The notes below the pieces were generated by a model that saw only the letters and a program-made list of their open reading frames with translations, had not been told where the DNA came from and did not search any database. A program made the position numbers and the translations under genes. A stretch of 6,392 bases of DNA from Paracoccaceae bacterium (lineage in GTDB: Bacteria; Pseudomonadota; Alphaproteobacteria; Rhodobacterales; Rhodobacteraceae): positions 1-6,392 of the forward strand of contig SKNG01000231.1 in NCBI GenBank assembly GCA_007120685.1. The letters run 5' to 3'. Below are positions 5,994 through 6,392 of this stretch, piece after piece (position 1 is the first letter of the stretch; each line of letters begins with the position of its first letter).

Positions 5994-6379
5994 GGTCTTA
6001 TCACCCTGATGTCGAGAGGAAGGTTGAGCGCGGCCCAGGAACGGTCGGCGGTGAGAATGGGCAGACTGGCGCAAAGCGCCTCGGCCAGGCAGGCGCGGTC
6101 GCCCAGCGACAGGCCGGCGCTGCGGGTGCCGCGGCGCAGCTGCCCGGCAATGCCGGCGGCCTGGCTGCCGAAGGCGCGCACCGGCAAGAGAAGCGCTTCG
6201 AACAGCGCCTGCGCCTGATCGGGGCGCTCGCCCTTGTCGGTCAGCTTGGCAATCACTTCGGCGGCATTCACGGCGCTGATCTCGGCACTGGGAAGCACGT
6301 CGATCACGGCCTCGGCCCCCGGCTCCTGAAAGAGCACGGCCAGCAGCGCAGAGGCGTCGATCAGCACCGCATCGCTCAT
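5990..6379 (-). CDS. vapC: VapC-type PIN-domain ribonuclease toxin (129 aa)
   Basis: A metal-dependent endoribonuclease of the PIN fold, normally the toxin of a type II VapBC module that cleaves tRNA or rRNA and is held inactive by its VapB antitoxin. The acidic active-site set is visible and complete: Asp8 in VLIDASALLA, Glu41 in NAAEVIAKL, Asp94 in LSLGDRACLAEA, and Asp112 in ILTADRSW. The protein has normal single-PIN length, and its end (LDIRVIRP) is typical. The start at 6379 fits because the first beta strand with Asp8 follows at once. The 13 bases upstream to the window edge are too few to show the antitoxin, but they allow a frame ending in TGA at 6378-6376, overlapping the vapC ATG as ATGA, the usual vapB-vapC arrangement. 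The vapC stop (TGA 5992-5990) overlaps the mccB GTG by 4 bp, so the toxin gene and the carboxylase gene are probably on one transcript. Confidence 0.9.
   Translation of the reverse strand: MSDAVLIDASALLAVLFQEPGAEAVIDVLPSAEISAVNAAEVIAKLTDKGERPDQAQALFEALLLPVRAFGSQAAGIAGQLRRGTRSAGLSLGDRACLAEALCASLPILTADRSWAALNLPLDIRVIRP
6000..6007 (-). promoter_or_regulatory. ribosome binding site of mccB, inside vapC
   Basis: The minus-strand sequence AGGGTGAT precedes the GTG at 5993 by 6-7 nt and matches the anti-Shine-Dalgarno tail well over GGTGAT. It lies within the last codons of vapC. It supports the GTG start and means mccB initiation is read while ribosomes are finishing vapC. Confidence 0.7.
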
Positions 6380-6392
6380 CGGCCGGATCGCG

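Noticed and set aside
5994..6074. N-terminal extension of mccB by 27 residues from ATG 6074
   Set aside because: It would lie wholly inside vapC; homology-like sequence and a ribosome binding site support the GTG at 5993.
5511..6218. Plus-strand open frame (235 codons) spanning mccB and vapC
   Set aside because: It crosses two well-supported genes on the other strand and shows no domain features.
1..6392. CRISPR array, tRNA/rRNA genes, insertion sequence or phage features
   Set aside because: No regularly spaced repeats, no tRNA-like cloverleaf, no transposase or integrase coding sequence, and no terminal inverted repeats with target duplications were seen.

Overview
The window is very GC-rich, with a strong preference for G or C at third codon positions and genes packed with 4-bp overlaps. 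Gene content, protein style and a short intergenic GTATTT...GCAAGATGA motif all suggest an alphaproteobacterium of the Rhodobacterales (Paracoccus/Rhodobacter-like). That placement is inference from composition and remembered family resemblance; no search was run.

Layout. Positions 1-266 (+) hold the C-terminal end of an unrecognised protein, which overlaps by ATGA a complete cytochrome P450 gene (263-1624, +). Positions 1625-1801 are a convergent intergenic region with a strong GC hairpin, a 14-bp tandem duplication, a 12-bp palindrome and one copy of the Rhodobacterales-like motif. Positions 1802-3739 (-) encode the biotin-carrying alpha subunit of an acyl-CoA carboxylase, best called 3-methylcrotonyl-CoA carboxylase. 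Its 5' flank (3740-3903) carries a clear ribosome binding site, two adjacent hairpins and a second copy of the motif. Positions 3904-4383 (+) encode a small GNAT-type acetyltransferase. Positions 4389-5993 (-) encode the carboxyltransferase beta subunit. Positions 5990-6379 (-) encode a VapC-type PIN-domain ribonuclease whose stop overlaps the beta-subunit start as GTGA.

How the genes work together. The two carboxylase subunits form one biotin-dependent enzyme. The alpha subunit carboxylates its own biotin using ATP and bicarbonate, and the beta subunit passes the carboxyl group to 3-methylcrotonyl-CoA, a step of leucine/isovalerate breakdown. The subunit genes are not adjacent: a gene on the opposite strand lies between them, only 5 bp from the end of mccB. 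The PIN toxin gene is translationally overlapped with mccB. The P450 belongs to a separate rightward operon and has no visible redox partner here.

I did not find a convincing undescribed system. The most noteworthy points are architectural: the toxin gene fused by overlap to a catabolic operon, the opposite-strand gene embedded between mccB and mccA, and the structured leader of mccA.
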